From contig METF01000080.1 of the NCBI GenBank assembly GCA_001771235.1, positions 4,515 to 20,790 of the forward strand: DNA of 16,276 nt, in the 5' to 3' direction. The notes beneath the pieces were generated by a model. That model did not search any database. It had not been told where the DNA came from and saw only the letters and a list, made by a program, of their open reading frames with translations. The stretch's first letter is position 1; every line of letters begins with the position of its first letter. A program made the position numbers and the translations under genes. Below, in pieces: positions 7,887-15,686 of the stretch. Source of the stretch: Candidatus Zhuqueibacterota bacterium RBG_16_48_16. Its GTDB lineage: Bacteria; Zhuqueibacterota; Zhuqueibacteria; Residuimicrobiales; Sediminimicrobiaceae.

Positions 7887-8647
7887 AGATTCTTCTCACA
7901 AATGACGACGGCATAAACGCGCCGGGCCTGGCTGCCCTGGCTAAAGCCGTTGCGAAAATTGGAGAGGTCACAATCGTGGCCCCGGCAACGGAAATGAGCG
8001 CTGTCGGCCACGCCATTACCCTGAGCGATCCCTTGAGAGTCGCCAATTTCACCAAGAACGATCATTTTTTCGGTTACGCCGTAAACGGCACGCCGGCGGA
8101 TTGTGTCAAGATTGCCTACTGGGCGCTGTTGAAGAACAAGCCGAAACCCGACTTGCTCATCTCGGGCATTAACCTCGGCTCCAATACGGGCATAAATACA
8201 ATTTATTCGGGTACGGTTTCGGCAGCTACGGAAGGCGCCATAATCGGACTGCCGTCTTTTGCCATTTCCCTGGCGACGTTCACCGATCCGAATTTTGCAG
8301 CGGCAGCCGAATTCGCTGTAAAATTGGCGGAGATAGTGTGCAGGAAGCCCTTGCCCGCCGGTGTTTTTCTCAATGTGAATGTACCGAATGTCCCTAAAGA
8401 TGAAATCAACGGCGTTCGCATAACCCGCCAGGGCAGGGCGCGGTATATCGAAGAATTCCAGCCGCGCAAAGACCCGCATCAGCGGAAATACTATTGGCTG
8501 ACCGGTGAAAAAGTAAAAGTCGAAACCGATCCGGATGTCGATGACCGCGCTATATTGGAGAATTATATCGCCATCACGCCCATTCATTACGACCTGACCT
8601 GCTATTCCGTCATCGAGTCGTTACGAGGTTGGCAGATCGAGATTTAA
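7883..8647 (+). CDS. surE: 5'/3'-nucleotidase SurE
   Basis: SurE is a metal-dependent nucleoside monophosphate phosphatase associated with stationary-phase survival and damage repair. The metal site is visible: TNDDG with D8 and D9, S39 in the ATEMSAVGH loop, and N97 in SGINLGSNTG (94-103). NGTPADCVKIA (68-78) and YSGTVSAATEGA (108-119) are further family signatures. The length of 254 residues is typical. The GTG start is fixed by the conserved N-terminus MKILLTNDDG. It overlaps the accD stop as GTGA, so translation is probably by reinitiation rather than from its own ribosome site. A large repeat-filled gap follows, so this is probably the last gene of its transcript. Confidence 0.97.
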   Translation: MKILLTNDDGINAPGLAALAKAVAKIGEVTIVAPATEMSAVGHAITLSDPLRVANFTKNDHFFGYAVNGTPADCVKIAYWALLKNKPKPDLLISGINLGSNTGINTIYSGTVSAATEGAIIGLPSFAISLATFTDPNFAAAAEFAVKLAEIVCRKPLPAGVFLNVNVPNVPKDEINGVRITRQGRARYIEEFQPRKDPHQRKYYWLTGEKVKVETDPDVDDRAILENYIAITPIHYDLTCYSVIESLRGWQIEI

Positions 8648-8754
8648 TACAGTACCACAGCGAAAGTTTTTCCCAAAGAAACCATTCGCAGGTTTTTCAT
8701 GATTATTACGAACGCGCTGATTTGTGTGGATCAAACCTGCGGTGATCGGTCTAT

Positions 8755-8978
8755 TTGGTCGCTGCAGTCCCGTTAGGGACATGATGTTTGTAGCGACCAA
8801 CAAATCAAAAACCGCCGTCCCATTAGGGACGGGATGTCAAAAAAATAGATTGCTGCAACATCTAGTCCCTAACGGGACTGAGATCATGGCTTCTGTGGTT
8901 CCTACAAACATTAAGTCCCTCTGGGACAAAAATTACCGGCATTGCTGTTTCTGCAAACATTGTGTCCTTTCAGCATAA
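8755..8978. repeat. Array of degenerate GTCCCTAACGGGAC palindromes in a register of about 49 bp
   Basis: Cores lie at 8767-8780 (GTCCCGTTAGGGAC), 8817-8830 (GTCCCATTAGGGAC), 8865-8878 (GTCCCTAACGGGAC) and 8915-8927 (GTCCCTCTGGGAC), with a decayed copy beginning GTCC at 8964. Start-to-start distances are 50, 48, 50 and 49 bp. The first core is enclosed by perfect 9-bp arms, TTGGTCGCT (8755-8763) and AGCGACCAA (8792-8800). Flanking words are shared between copies: TACAAACATT and GCAAACATT precede cores 4 and 5, and the inverted form GTTTGTAG follows core 1, so the first part of the array is flipped relative to the last. This resembles clustered REP-type elements. The rest of the surE-guaA gap holds only the next hairpin; no gene or known riboswitch was recognised. 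Confidence 0.78.
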
Positions 8979-9039
8979 AATGCTTGTGGCTATACTTTCG
9001 CTACAGTACTCGTAAGAAAGAGCATCTCTGAGGAGATTG

Positions 9040-9072
9040 CTTCGGCAAAACTTGTCCTGAGCTTGTCGAAGG
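9040..9072. repeat. Hairpin repeat containing CTTGTCCTGAGCTTGTCGAAGG
   Basis: CTTCGGCAA (9040-9048) pairs with TTGTCGAAG (9063-9071), with one G-T wobble and a 14-base loop. On the minus strand the core reads CCTTCGACAAGCTCAGGAC, an intergenic word I have seen repeatedly in unrelated environmental genomes. It stands about 50 nt before guaA and could affect the guaA leader. Its presence as a repeat in this genome cannot be shown from one copy. Confidence 0.55.
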
Positions 9073-9119
9073 AAACGCCTGCAATGACAGCAAATTTTCA
9101 AATTGAATAATGAGAAAAG

Positions 9120-10658
9120 ATGCAGCACTCTGAATTCATATTGATATTGGATTTCGGTTCCCAATACACCCAATTGATTGCCAGGCGGGTGCGTGATCTG
9201 GGCGTTTACTCTGAGATCAGGCCATTTTCGGTCGATGAGAAGGAGATCGAGGCGCTGTCGCCTAAAGGCATCATCCTCTCCGGCGGCCCCTCGTCGGTTT
9301 ACGAAAAAAATGCCCCTCTTCCGGGCGGCAATATTTTTTCACTCGGCATCCCGATATTGGGTATTTGTTATGGCCTGCAAATTATCGCTTATATGAATGG
9401 CGGCCAGGTTCGAGCCGCAACCCACCGCGAGTACGGACGGGCCGATCTGATCATCGATGACCGCGCCGATCTTTTCTTCGATCTGGACTCCAGTCTTCCG
9501 GTCTGGATGAGCCACGGCGATCATCTGACGAAAATACCTCCCGGATTCGAGGTCATCGGACACACAGCCAACTCGCCCGTTGCCGCCATCAGAAACAGCA
9601 AAAAAAATATCTTTGGTATTCAATTCCACCCGGAGGTTGTGCACACACAACGGGGTGATTCGATCTTTCGCAATTTCCTCTTCAAAGTCTGCGACTGCGC
9701 AGGCAATTGGAGTGCCGCGTCATTCGTTGAGACAACGGTCGAAGAAATTAGAAAAAGAATTGGAACGTCGAAAGTCCTTTGTGCGTTAAGCGGAGGTGTC
9801 GATTCGACTGTGGCCGCTCAATTAGTGGCAAAGGCTATTCACCATCAGCTCACCTGTGTTTTTGTCAACACCGGCTTGCTCAGGGCGCGCGAGGCCGAGC
9901 AGGTGTGCGATGACTATCGCCATGCGGATTTTGAGTTCGTCTATGTCGAGGCACAGGAGCGTTTTCTCGACAAGCTGCGGAATGTGATCGATCCGGAAAA
10001 GAAGCGAAGGATCATTGGCAATGAGTTCATAAGGGTTTTTGAAGAGCAAGCGGGTAAAATCGGTGGAATAAAATATCTCGTTCAGGGCACCCTGTATCCG
10101 GACGTCATCGAAAGCGTATCGACGAAAGGGCCGTCGGCGACCATAAAGACGCACCATAACGTCGGCGGCTTGCCGGAGAAAATGGGTTTTCAACTGGTCG
10201 AGCCTTTGCGCGAATTGTTTAAAGACCAAGTCCGCAGAGTCGGAAAAGAGCTGGGTATCCCCTCCCACATTTTAGGCAGGCATCCTTTCCCCGGTCCCGG
10301 TCTTGCCGTTCGCATCCTGGGAGAAATTACACCCTCCCGATTGGATATACTCCGGCCGGCTGATTCCATTTTTATTGAAGAGCTGCGAAAAAACAATTTA
10401 TACGACAAAATTTGGCAGGCTTTTGCGGTGTTATTACCGGTACAAACTGTTGGCGTCATGGGCGACGAACGAACTTATGACAACGTCATTGCGTTGCGCG
10501 CGGTGACGAGCCGGGACGGCATGACCGCCGACTGGGCGAATATCCCCAACGACGTTCTCGCTCATATCTCCAATCGAATCATAAATGAAGTCAAAGGCGT
10601 GAACCGAGTCGTCTATGACATTAGCTCTAAACCCCCAAGTACGATCGAATGGGAATAA
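9120..10658 (+). CDS. guaA: GMP synthase (glutamine-hydrolysing)
   Basis: GuaA converts XMP to GMP using ATP and glutamine. The class I amidotransferase domain (about 5-190) has nucleophile C83 in GICYG, with H170 and E172 in FHPEV completing the triad. The ATP-pyrophosphatase domain carries the PP-loop SGGVDST (224-230). The dimerisation domain includes HPFPGPGLAVRILGE (388-402) and ends in KPPSTIEWE, the standard C-terminus. The 512-residue length is normal and the gene is intact. The ATG start gives the canonical first strand EFILILDFGSQYTQLIARR; the ribosome site (GAGAAAAG) is weak and close. glmS begins 15 nt after the stop, so both glutamine amidotransferases are probably co-transcribed. 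Confidence 0.98.
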   Translation: MQHSEFILILDFGSQYTQLIARRVRDLGVYSEIRPFSVDEKEIEALSPKGIILSGGPSSVYEKNAPLPGGNIFSLGIPILGICYGLQIIAYMNGGQVRAATHREYGRADLIIDDRADLFFDLDSSLPVWMSHGDHLTKIPPGFEVIGHTANSPVAAIRNSKKNIFGIQFHPEVVHTQRGDSIFRNFLFKVCDCAGNWSAASFVETTVEEIRKRIGTSKVLCALSGGVDSTVAAQLVAKAIHHQLTCVFVNTGLLRAREAEQVCDDYRHADFEFVYVEAQERFLDKLRNVIDPEKKRRIIGNEFIRVFEEQAGKIGGIKYLVQGTLYPDVIESVSTKGPSATIKTHHNVGGLPEKMGFQLVEPLRELFKDQVRRVGKELGIPSHILGRHPFPGPGLAVRILGEITPSRLDILRPADSIFIEELRKNNLYDKIWQAFAVLLPVQTVGVMGDERTYDNVIALRAVTSRDGMTADWANIPNDVLAHISNRIINEVKGVNRVVYDISSKPPSTIEWE

Positions 10659-10673
10659 TGAAAGGGGCACGAT

Positions 10674-12506
10674 ATGTGCGGTATTATTGGGTATGTCGGT
10701 AAGCGGCAGGCATTGCCGATACTGATCAATGGATTGAAGCGGTTGGAATACCGCGGTTATGATTCCGCCGGAATCGCTGTGAGGCATAATGGCCATTTAA
10801 AGGTCGTAAAAAAGCCAGGCAAGATCGTCGAGCTGGAAAAAAGTTTATGCGGTCAAAATCTGTCGGGCACAATCGGCATCGGCCATACGCGCTGGGCAAC
10901 ACACGGCCAGCCAAATGAAATCAACGCGCATCCGCACACCGATTCATCCGGCAAGCTGGCTTTGGTGCATAACGGCATCATCGAAAACTACCAGAGCTTG
11001 CGCAAGGAATTACTGGAAAAAGGCTATGTATTTAAATCGGAAACGGATACGGAAATCCTCTGCCATTTGATTTCCGAATACAATAAAAATGGCTCAGACC
11101 TGGTTGAGGCCGTTCGCCTGGCGCTTCTGCGCGTGGAAGGCACTTATGGCATCGTGGTCATTGACGCGGATCATCCGGACATGCTCATTGCCGCGCGAAT
11201 GGGTAGTCCGATCGTCCTCGGGCACGGCCAAAATGAAAACCTGATCGCCTCGGATGCCGCACCGCTGATCAGCCATACAAAAGATGTTACCTATCTCGAC
11301 GACGGCGAGCTGGCTATCCTGACCTCAAGCGAAGCGATTGTCAAAACAATAAACGATGAGGTTGTGAATAAAGCCATCCATGTCATCGATTACGATCTTT
11401 CCCAGATCGAAAAGGCAGGCTATCCGCACTTTATGCTCAAAGAAATCATGGAGCAGCCCAATACGCTTCAGGATACCATGCGGGGCCGGCTGTTACTCGA
11501 AGAAGGCACAGCCAAGCTTGGCGGCATTGAAAAAGATATCGAATCGCTGCTTTATGCACGGAGAGTGGTCATTACGGCGTGCGGCACCTCCTGGCACGCG
11601 GCGCTGATCGGCGAGTACATGTTCGAGGAGCTGGTCGGTGTGCCCGTCGAAGTGGAATACGCATCGGAGTTTCGCTATCGCGATCCTGTTTTGGATAACA
11701 ATTGCGTGGTCATTGCCATCAGCCAGTCGGGCGAAACACTGGATACGCTGGCTGCTATTAAAGAAGCAAAACGGAAACGAAGTAAAGCTTATGGTATCTG
11801 CAACGTGGTCGGCTCCACGATTGCCAGGGAAACCGATGCCGGCGTTTATCTCCATGCCGGTCCCGAGATCGGTGTCGCCTCGACCAAGGCATTTACCTCC
11901 CAGGTGACCGTGCTGGCGCTGATGACGTTGCTTCTCGGAAGAATAAAAAACATGTCCGCGAATCGCGGGCGAGAGATCGTGCAGGAGCTCAAAACAATTC
12001 CCGCCAAGATAGCGAAAATATTGGAGAATACCGACACCATCAAAGAGATCGCCAAAGAGTTTTACCAATGCCGCAATTTTCTCTACCTCGGCCGTGGCTA
12101 CAATTTCCCGGTAGCATTGGAGGGTGCGTTAAAGCTCAAAGAAATATCTTACCTTCACGCCGAAGGTTATCCGGCGGCGGAAATGAAACACGGTCCCATC
12201 GCGCTGATCGATGAAAACATGCCGGTCGTTTTTATTGCCACACAAGATTCGGTGTACGACAAGGTGATGAGCAATATCGAAGAAGTCCGGGCGAGAAGAG
12301 GCCGCGTGATCGCCGTCGCAACCGAAGGCGATCAGGAAATAACAAAAAAGGCCGACAGGGTTATCTATGTTCCGGACACGATCGATATGTTGAATCCTTT
12401 GGTCACGGTCATACCCCTGCAGTTGCTGGCCTATCATATTGCTGTGCTGCGCGGCTGCGATGTGGATCAGCCACGCAATTTGGCAAAAAGCGTTACTGTC
12501 GAATAA
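10674..12506 (+). CDS. glmS: Glutamine--fructose-6-phosphate aminotransferase (isomerising)
   Basis: GlmS makes glucosamine-6-phosphate from fructose-6-phosphate and glutamine, the entry step to UDP-GlcNAc for peptidoglycan and lipopolysaccharide. It starts MCGIIGY, so Cys2 is the N-terminal nucleophile after methionine removal. Glutaminase landmarks include HTRWATHG (71-78) and HNGIIENY (99-106). Two SIS domains follow: TACGTSWHAA (301-310), SQSGETLDT (350-358) and STKAFTSQ (403-410) belong to the first, and EGALKLKEISYLHAEGY (483-499) to the second. The C-terminus PRNLAKSVTVE is canonical. The length is 610 residues. AAAGGGG seven bases upstream supports the ATG. There is no room for a glmS ribozyme in the 15-nt gap to guaA. 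Confidence 0.98.
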   Translation: MCGIIGYVGKRQALPILINGLKRLEYRGYDSAGIAVRHNGHLKVVKKPGKIVELEKSLCGQNLSGTIGIGHTRWATHGQPNEINAHPHTDSSGKLALVHNGIIENYQSLRKELLEKGYVFKSETDTEILCHLISEYNKNGSDLVEAVRLALLRVEGTYGIVVIDADHPDMLIAARMGSPIVLGHGQNENLIASDAAPLISHTKDVTYLDDGELAILTSSEAIVKTINDEVVNKAIHVIDYDLSQIEKAGYPHFMLKEIMEQPNTLQDTMRGRLLLEEGTAKLGGIEKDIESLLYARRVVITACGTSWHAALIGEYMFEELVGVPVEVEYASEFRYRDPVLDNNCVVIAISQSGETLDTLAAIKEAKRKRSKAYGICNVVGSTIARETDAGVYLHAGPEIGVASTKAFTSQVTVLALMTLLLGRIKNMSANRGREIVQELKTIPAKIAKILENTDTIKEIAKEFYQCRNFLYLGRGYNFPVALEGALKLKEISYLHAEGYPAAEMKHGPIALIDENMPVVFIATQDSVYDKVMSNIEEVRARRGRVIAVATEGDQEITKKADRVIYVPDTIDMLNPLVTVIPLQLLAYHIAVLRGCDVDQPRNLAKSVTVE

Positions 12507-12515
12507 CTATTTTGC

Positions 12516-12522
12516 GGAGGAG
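12516..12522 (+). promoter_or_regulatory. Strong Shine-Dalgarno deciding a TTG start
   Basis: GGAGGAG lies 10 nt after the glmS stop, with its GGAGG core 5 nt before TTG 12526. It is one of the strongest ribosome sites in the window. It is too far from ATG 12544 to serve it well, so it favours the TTG as start of the LpoA-like gene. Confidence 0.6.
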
Positions 12523-12525
12523 ACA

Positions 12526-14415
12526 TTGCAAAGACTGGAAAGAATGAGAAATAACTTTAGCCAAGCTTTATCTCCTTTTTTTGTTATATGGATGGTTTTT
12601 ATCCTCTCCGTTTTGCCCGTCATTCACAGCTACGCCGAGACTGCCGAGCCGGAAAGCTATTTTTATGAAGGATTGATCCTTTTCAGAAACGGGCAATACG
12701 AGCAAGCCAGGCTCAAATTCATCCTGGCCGTTGCCGACCCTCAACAAAATCGCAGGATTACCGCAAGCTATTTAATGCTGGCTAAAACTTTTCTAAAGCT
12801 AAGCGATCCCGGTTTTGCAAAAAAATATGCTTCATTGCTCGTTCAGGATTATCCGAACAGCCGCTACGTCGGAGATGCCTTAGCGATCCTGGCCCGGTTA
12901 TCTTATCAAAACCGGGACAAGATCGAAGCTTTGAGCCAATTCCTCTCGGCAATCGAGCAAACGGAATCAAAGCCGCTGACGAGCTATTGTGAGAAAATGG
13001 CAAACCAGATCGTGGATTTGGGTGTGAGCAGTGGCAGCCTGGAAAAATTGCTCGAATCGAAAAAGTCGCAAGTCGCCCAATCCTGGATTACCTTGTGGCT
13101 CGCACGAACGTATTACGGAATGGGGCAAAAAGATAAAGCCGACGAGGTTATCGACAAATTTTTGAAGAATAAGCCGGACGCACGGTTTGCCACCGCCGCC
13201 CGGCAAATGAAGCAGATTCATCCTGATGACCTCATGAGATCGGTGCGAATCGGCATCATTCTGCCGCTTAACGGTTATTTTTCCCGGGAAGCGTGGGACA
13301 TGCTGAGAGGCATTGCCTTTGCCGTTAAAGAACGGGGACATTTAGAAGCCCAGGTAGAATTATTCGTCAGAGATTCCAGGGGCACATTCGTCGGAACTAT
13401 CGAGGCCGCAAAATCATTATTCGCCGTTGGCGTAGACTTGATCATCGGTGAGTTGGAAGGTGATAAATCCACGGCTCTGGCAGGCCTGTGCTCCCAGGTG
13501 AATGTTCCTCTCATCGTACCGGCCGCAACCGAAAACGGGATCAGCTCCGTGGGAGCGGCCGTCTTTCAGGCAAATAATGATTTTGAGACAAGGGGCAAAG
13601 CCATTGCCGATTACGCCGTGAACCGGCTCAACCTGCAAACATTTGCCACTCTCGCTCCGGCGGATGATTATGGCCACTCGCTGGCCGATGCTTTTGCGAA
13701 TCGGGTCGATAGTCTCGGCGGGACAATTATAGCGCAACAATGGTATTACCCGGGGACCAACGATTTCAAAAGGCAGTTCATGGCTATTCGAGAAGCTGGT
13801 TTCCGTTATGCTTTCAGGGATACGGTTCGTGCGCGCGGTATGGGGACAAGCCAGCAGGCTGTGGAAGCCGTCTTTAATGAGATGAACAGGAAAGCCATTG
13901 CAAAATCAGAGGACAACCATGGGCTCATCGAGGCGACGGACATTCCCGTTGCAGCCATCGATGGCATTTTTCTACCGATATACGATGAGGAGATTTCGCT
14001 GGTCGCGCCACAATTTGCCCTGGCGAACATCAAAGCACAGCCGTTGGGCGGCGACAACTGGCTCAACGAAGATGCCCTGCGAAGGCAACGGAGCTACATC
14101 AATGGCATTGTTTTTATGTCAGGGTATTATATCTCCGAAATCGATCCGGAATTTCACAACTTTCAAAACAAATTCAGACTGGCAACGGCAACCAGTCCGG
14201 GCATGATGGCGATATACGGCTATAACACCATGCACGTATTGGCCCTGGCAATCGAGGCCGGCAACTGTCAAGGTCAGGATATCATTCATTATTTAGAAAA
14301 CATGGAAAAAGCCAGGGTGCTTGGGGGGGAAATCGCATTCAACAAAACAGAGCACGTAAATAATGCCGTGACTATTTTAATGTTCAGCGACGGCAATGTG
14401 AATAGAATTCAGTGA
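12526..14415 (+). CDS. Periplasmic TPR plus LpoA-like (type 1 periplasmic-binding fold) protein
   Basis: A 629-residue exported protein. A basic N-terminus and hydrophobic segment (about 17-33) end in HSYAET, a plausible signal peptidase I site; there is no lipobox cysteine. Residues 42-230 are TPR-like helical repeats (for example SYFYEGLILFRNGQYEQARLK split over 44-64, and a later AQSWITLWLARTYYGMG pattern). Residues 238-629 form a Peripla_BP_6/LpoA-like fold starting RIGIILPLNGYFS (241-253). VIVPAATENG-like and DDYGHS elements follow, then AAIDGIFLPIYDEE (476-489) and VAPQFAL (493-499), a hallmark of penicillin-binding-protein activators. Gammaproteobacterial LpoA stimulates PBP1A. Here the function is inferred from architecture and from following glmS by 19 nt. 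A solute-binding role for amino acids is the alternative. ATG 12544 is the alternative start. Confidence 0.8.
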   Translation: MQRLERMRNNFSQALSPFFVIWMVFILSVLPVIHSYAETAEPESYFYEGLILFRNGQYEQARLKFILAVADPQQNRRITASYLMLAKTFLKLSDPGFAKKYASLLVQDYPNSRYVGDALAILARLSYQNRDKIEALSQFLSAIEQTESKPLTSYCEKMANQIVDLGVSSGSLEKLLESKKSQVAQSWITLWLARTYYGMGQKDKADEVIDKFLKNKPDARFATAARQMKQIHPDDLMRSVRIGIILPLNGYFSREAWDMLRGIAFAVKERGHLEAQVELFVRDSRGTFVGTIEAAKSLFAVGVDLIIGELEGDKSTALAGLCSQVNVPLIVPAATENGISSVGAAVFQANNDFETRGKAIADYAVNRLNLQTFATLAPADDYGHSLADAFANRVDSLGGTIIAQQWYYPGTNDFKRQFMAIREAGFRYAFRDTVRARGMGTSQQAVEAVFNEMNRKAIAKSEDNHGLIEATDIPVAAIDGIFLPIYDEEISLVAPQFALANIKAQPLGGDNWLNEDALRRQRSYINGIVFMSGYYISEIDPEFHNFQNKFRLATATSPGMMAIYGYNTMHVLALAIEAGNCQGQDIIHYLENMEKARVLGGEIAFNKTEHVNNAVTILMFSDGNVNRIQ

Positions 14416-14446
14416 GGGGAAGTATGCGCGTATTCATAAATTTTTA

Positions 14447-14710
14447 TTAGAACAGGGATGAAACGGATCAATACGGCTTTGAGCTTTATCCGCTTAACGT
14501 TTTATGGATAATTGAAAAACGAGCAGATATCCGGAATGCTTGAGTGTATGGATGCATGATTATGTTGCTGCATGCATCCTTGCAGCGACAACATATTGAG
14601 TACACATACAAATGACTGCCAGGAATTATTGACCGGATACCTCGACTCGCCTTAATTCGCTCCAATTAAAATCCGTCTGATCCGTTTCATCCGTTAAATC
14701 CGTGTTCTAA
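14447..14710. repeat. Large palindromic repeat built of AACGGAT words
   Basis: The left arm (14447-14476) reads TTAGAACA, then GGGATG, AAACGGATCA and ATACGG. The right arm (14673-14710) is its reverse complement with one additional word, reading TTAGAACA, CGGATTTAACGGATG, AAACGGATC, AGACGG on the minus strand. The arms are separated by 196 bp, which contain further small hairpins at 14550-14593. The element fills most of the 350-nt gap between two convergent genes. No open frame with gene-like features was seen in it. Confidence 0.75.
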
Positions 14711-14716
14711 ATTGCC

Positions 14717-14743
14717 TGCAACTCGTCCGGGTGAGGGGTTGCA
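14717..14743 (-). terminator. Weak candidate terminator hairpin after the outer-membrane protein gene
   Basis: TGCAAC (14717-14722) and GTTGCA (14738-14743) form a 6-bp stem that can be lengthened by a T-G wobble and a C-G pair. It lies 22 nt after the stop of the minus-strand gene. The following T-tract on that strand is short, so intrinsic termination would be poor. Confidence 0.25.
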
Positions 14744-14765
14744 AGCTTTCTCGCCATCCGCTTTA

Positions 14766-15560
14766 TTAGAAAGGCATCAGATAACTGGCCAACAGCGAAA
14801 AATCCGGAGCACCGTCATCCAGGCCGATTCCTAAGGCGCCGCGCACTCTTCCTCCACTTTGCAGCTTATAATCGGCGCCGCCGCTAATTAAGAAATAATC
14901 ACCCTCGGTGCGCAACACAGCTTCGCCGACAAAATTCAGTTGCTCGCTGTGGGGATAGATCAAGCCACCTGCCAATACAAGTGACGTTTCATAATCGGTT
15001 TCTTCCTTGGTGTCGTAAACAACCTCGCCGTTTACAATCTTATAATCTCCGACAGTGAATTTTTTCACTTCATAAAAATCAAGGCCAAGCGTGCCAGTAA
15101 AAACCATACCATTGTCCAACGGATGTCTTGTCGCGCCAAAGGCGCCAAAATTCATACTGCTTTGTCCGTATAATTTGTCGCTGCCGATCGGCAGAGTCAC
15201 GAAAGCACCCACTGAAATTTTGGTATTATCGGGGACGACGTTATATCGTCCCGATACCAGCAGATCGGATATCCCGGAAGTGCCATCCCCGCCGTCAGGC
15301 GAATAGCTCATAAAACTCAAGGCAGCATTGAGCTCCAATTCCGGCATAAGCGGGTATCCTCCTTGCGCGCCTAGCGATAGGACGCTGCCTCCATCATAGC
15401 CATTATAAACCAGACCGCCCTCGCCATACGGAACACTCGTAATTGTTGCATCTCTAAAGAAACTTTGAAACAGACGTACATCATCCGAGCCATTCTGGGC
15501 AAACAAAATCCCTGCAATGAACATGAGGGCAAAAGCCACAGGTAGGTGAATTCGTCTCAT
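14766..15560 (-). CDS. Putative outer-membrane beta-barrel protein
   Basis: A 264-residue exported protein without a specific family name that I can give. MRRIHLPVAF followed by a hydrophobic stretch and LFA-QNG is a clear signal peptide with cleavage after residue 21. The rest alternates polar and hydrophobic residues, is rich in Gly, Tyr and Phe, and has many short strands joined by D/G/S turns. The chain ends SYLMPF with a terminal phenylalanine, the usual beta-barrel sorting signal. The size suggests a barrel of roughly 8 to 14 strands. The start is one of three consecutive ATG codons; the third (15560) has the best distance to GAGGAG (15568-15573). A longer frame from 15632 would put 22 residues before the signal peptide and is unlikely. 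It is a single gene between convergent and divergent neighbours. Confidence 0.75.
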   Translation of the reverse strand: MRRIHLPVAFALMFIAGILFAQNGSDDVRLFQSFFRDATITSVPYGEGGLVYNGYDGGSVLSLGAQGGYPLMPELELNAALSFMSYSPDGGDGTSGISDLLVSGRYNVVPDNTKISVGAFVTLPIGSDKLYGQSSMNFGAFGATRHPLDNGMVFTGTLGLDFYEVKKFTVGDYKIVNGEVVYDTKEETDYETSLVLAGGLIYPHSEQLNFVGEAVLRTEGDYFLISGGADYKLQSGGRVRGALGIGLDDGAPDFSLLASYLMPF

Positions 15561-15686
15561 CATCATTCTCCTCAATTTAAATGAAATTGTGATTAGTGCT
15601 TTATGATAATTGTGAGTTAAAAGTGATTTCACTCTCGATCAATGAATACTGAATACTATAGCCTCGTATATGTTGCTAAAAATCTA

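Noticed and set aside
7733..8587. 284-codon open frame antisense to surE and the accD end
   Set aside because: It lies wholly opposite well-conserved SurE and AccD coding sequence, its product has no recognisable motif, and its composition is that of a shadow frame.
8755..8978. CRISPR array, suggested by regularly spaced repeats
   Set aside because: The repeated cores are only about 14 bp and degenerate, the intervening sequences share words with one another, orientation changes within the array, and no cas gene is present.
8648..9119. Purine riboswitch before guaA
   Set aside because: I could not find the conserved three-way junction core in this gap; the structure present is explained by repeat elements.
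10659..10673. glmS ribozyme upstream of glmS
   Set aside because: Only 15 nt separate guaA and glmS, and the ribozyme core needs far more sequence.
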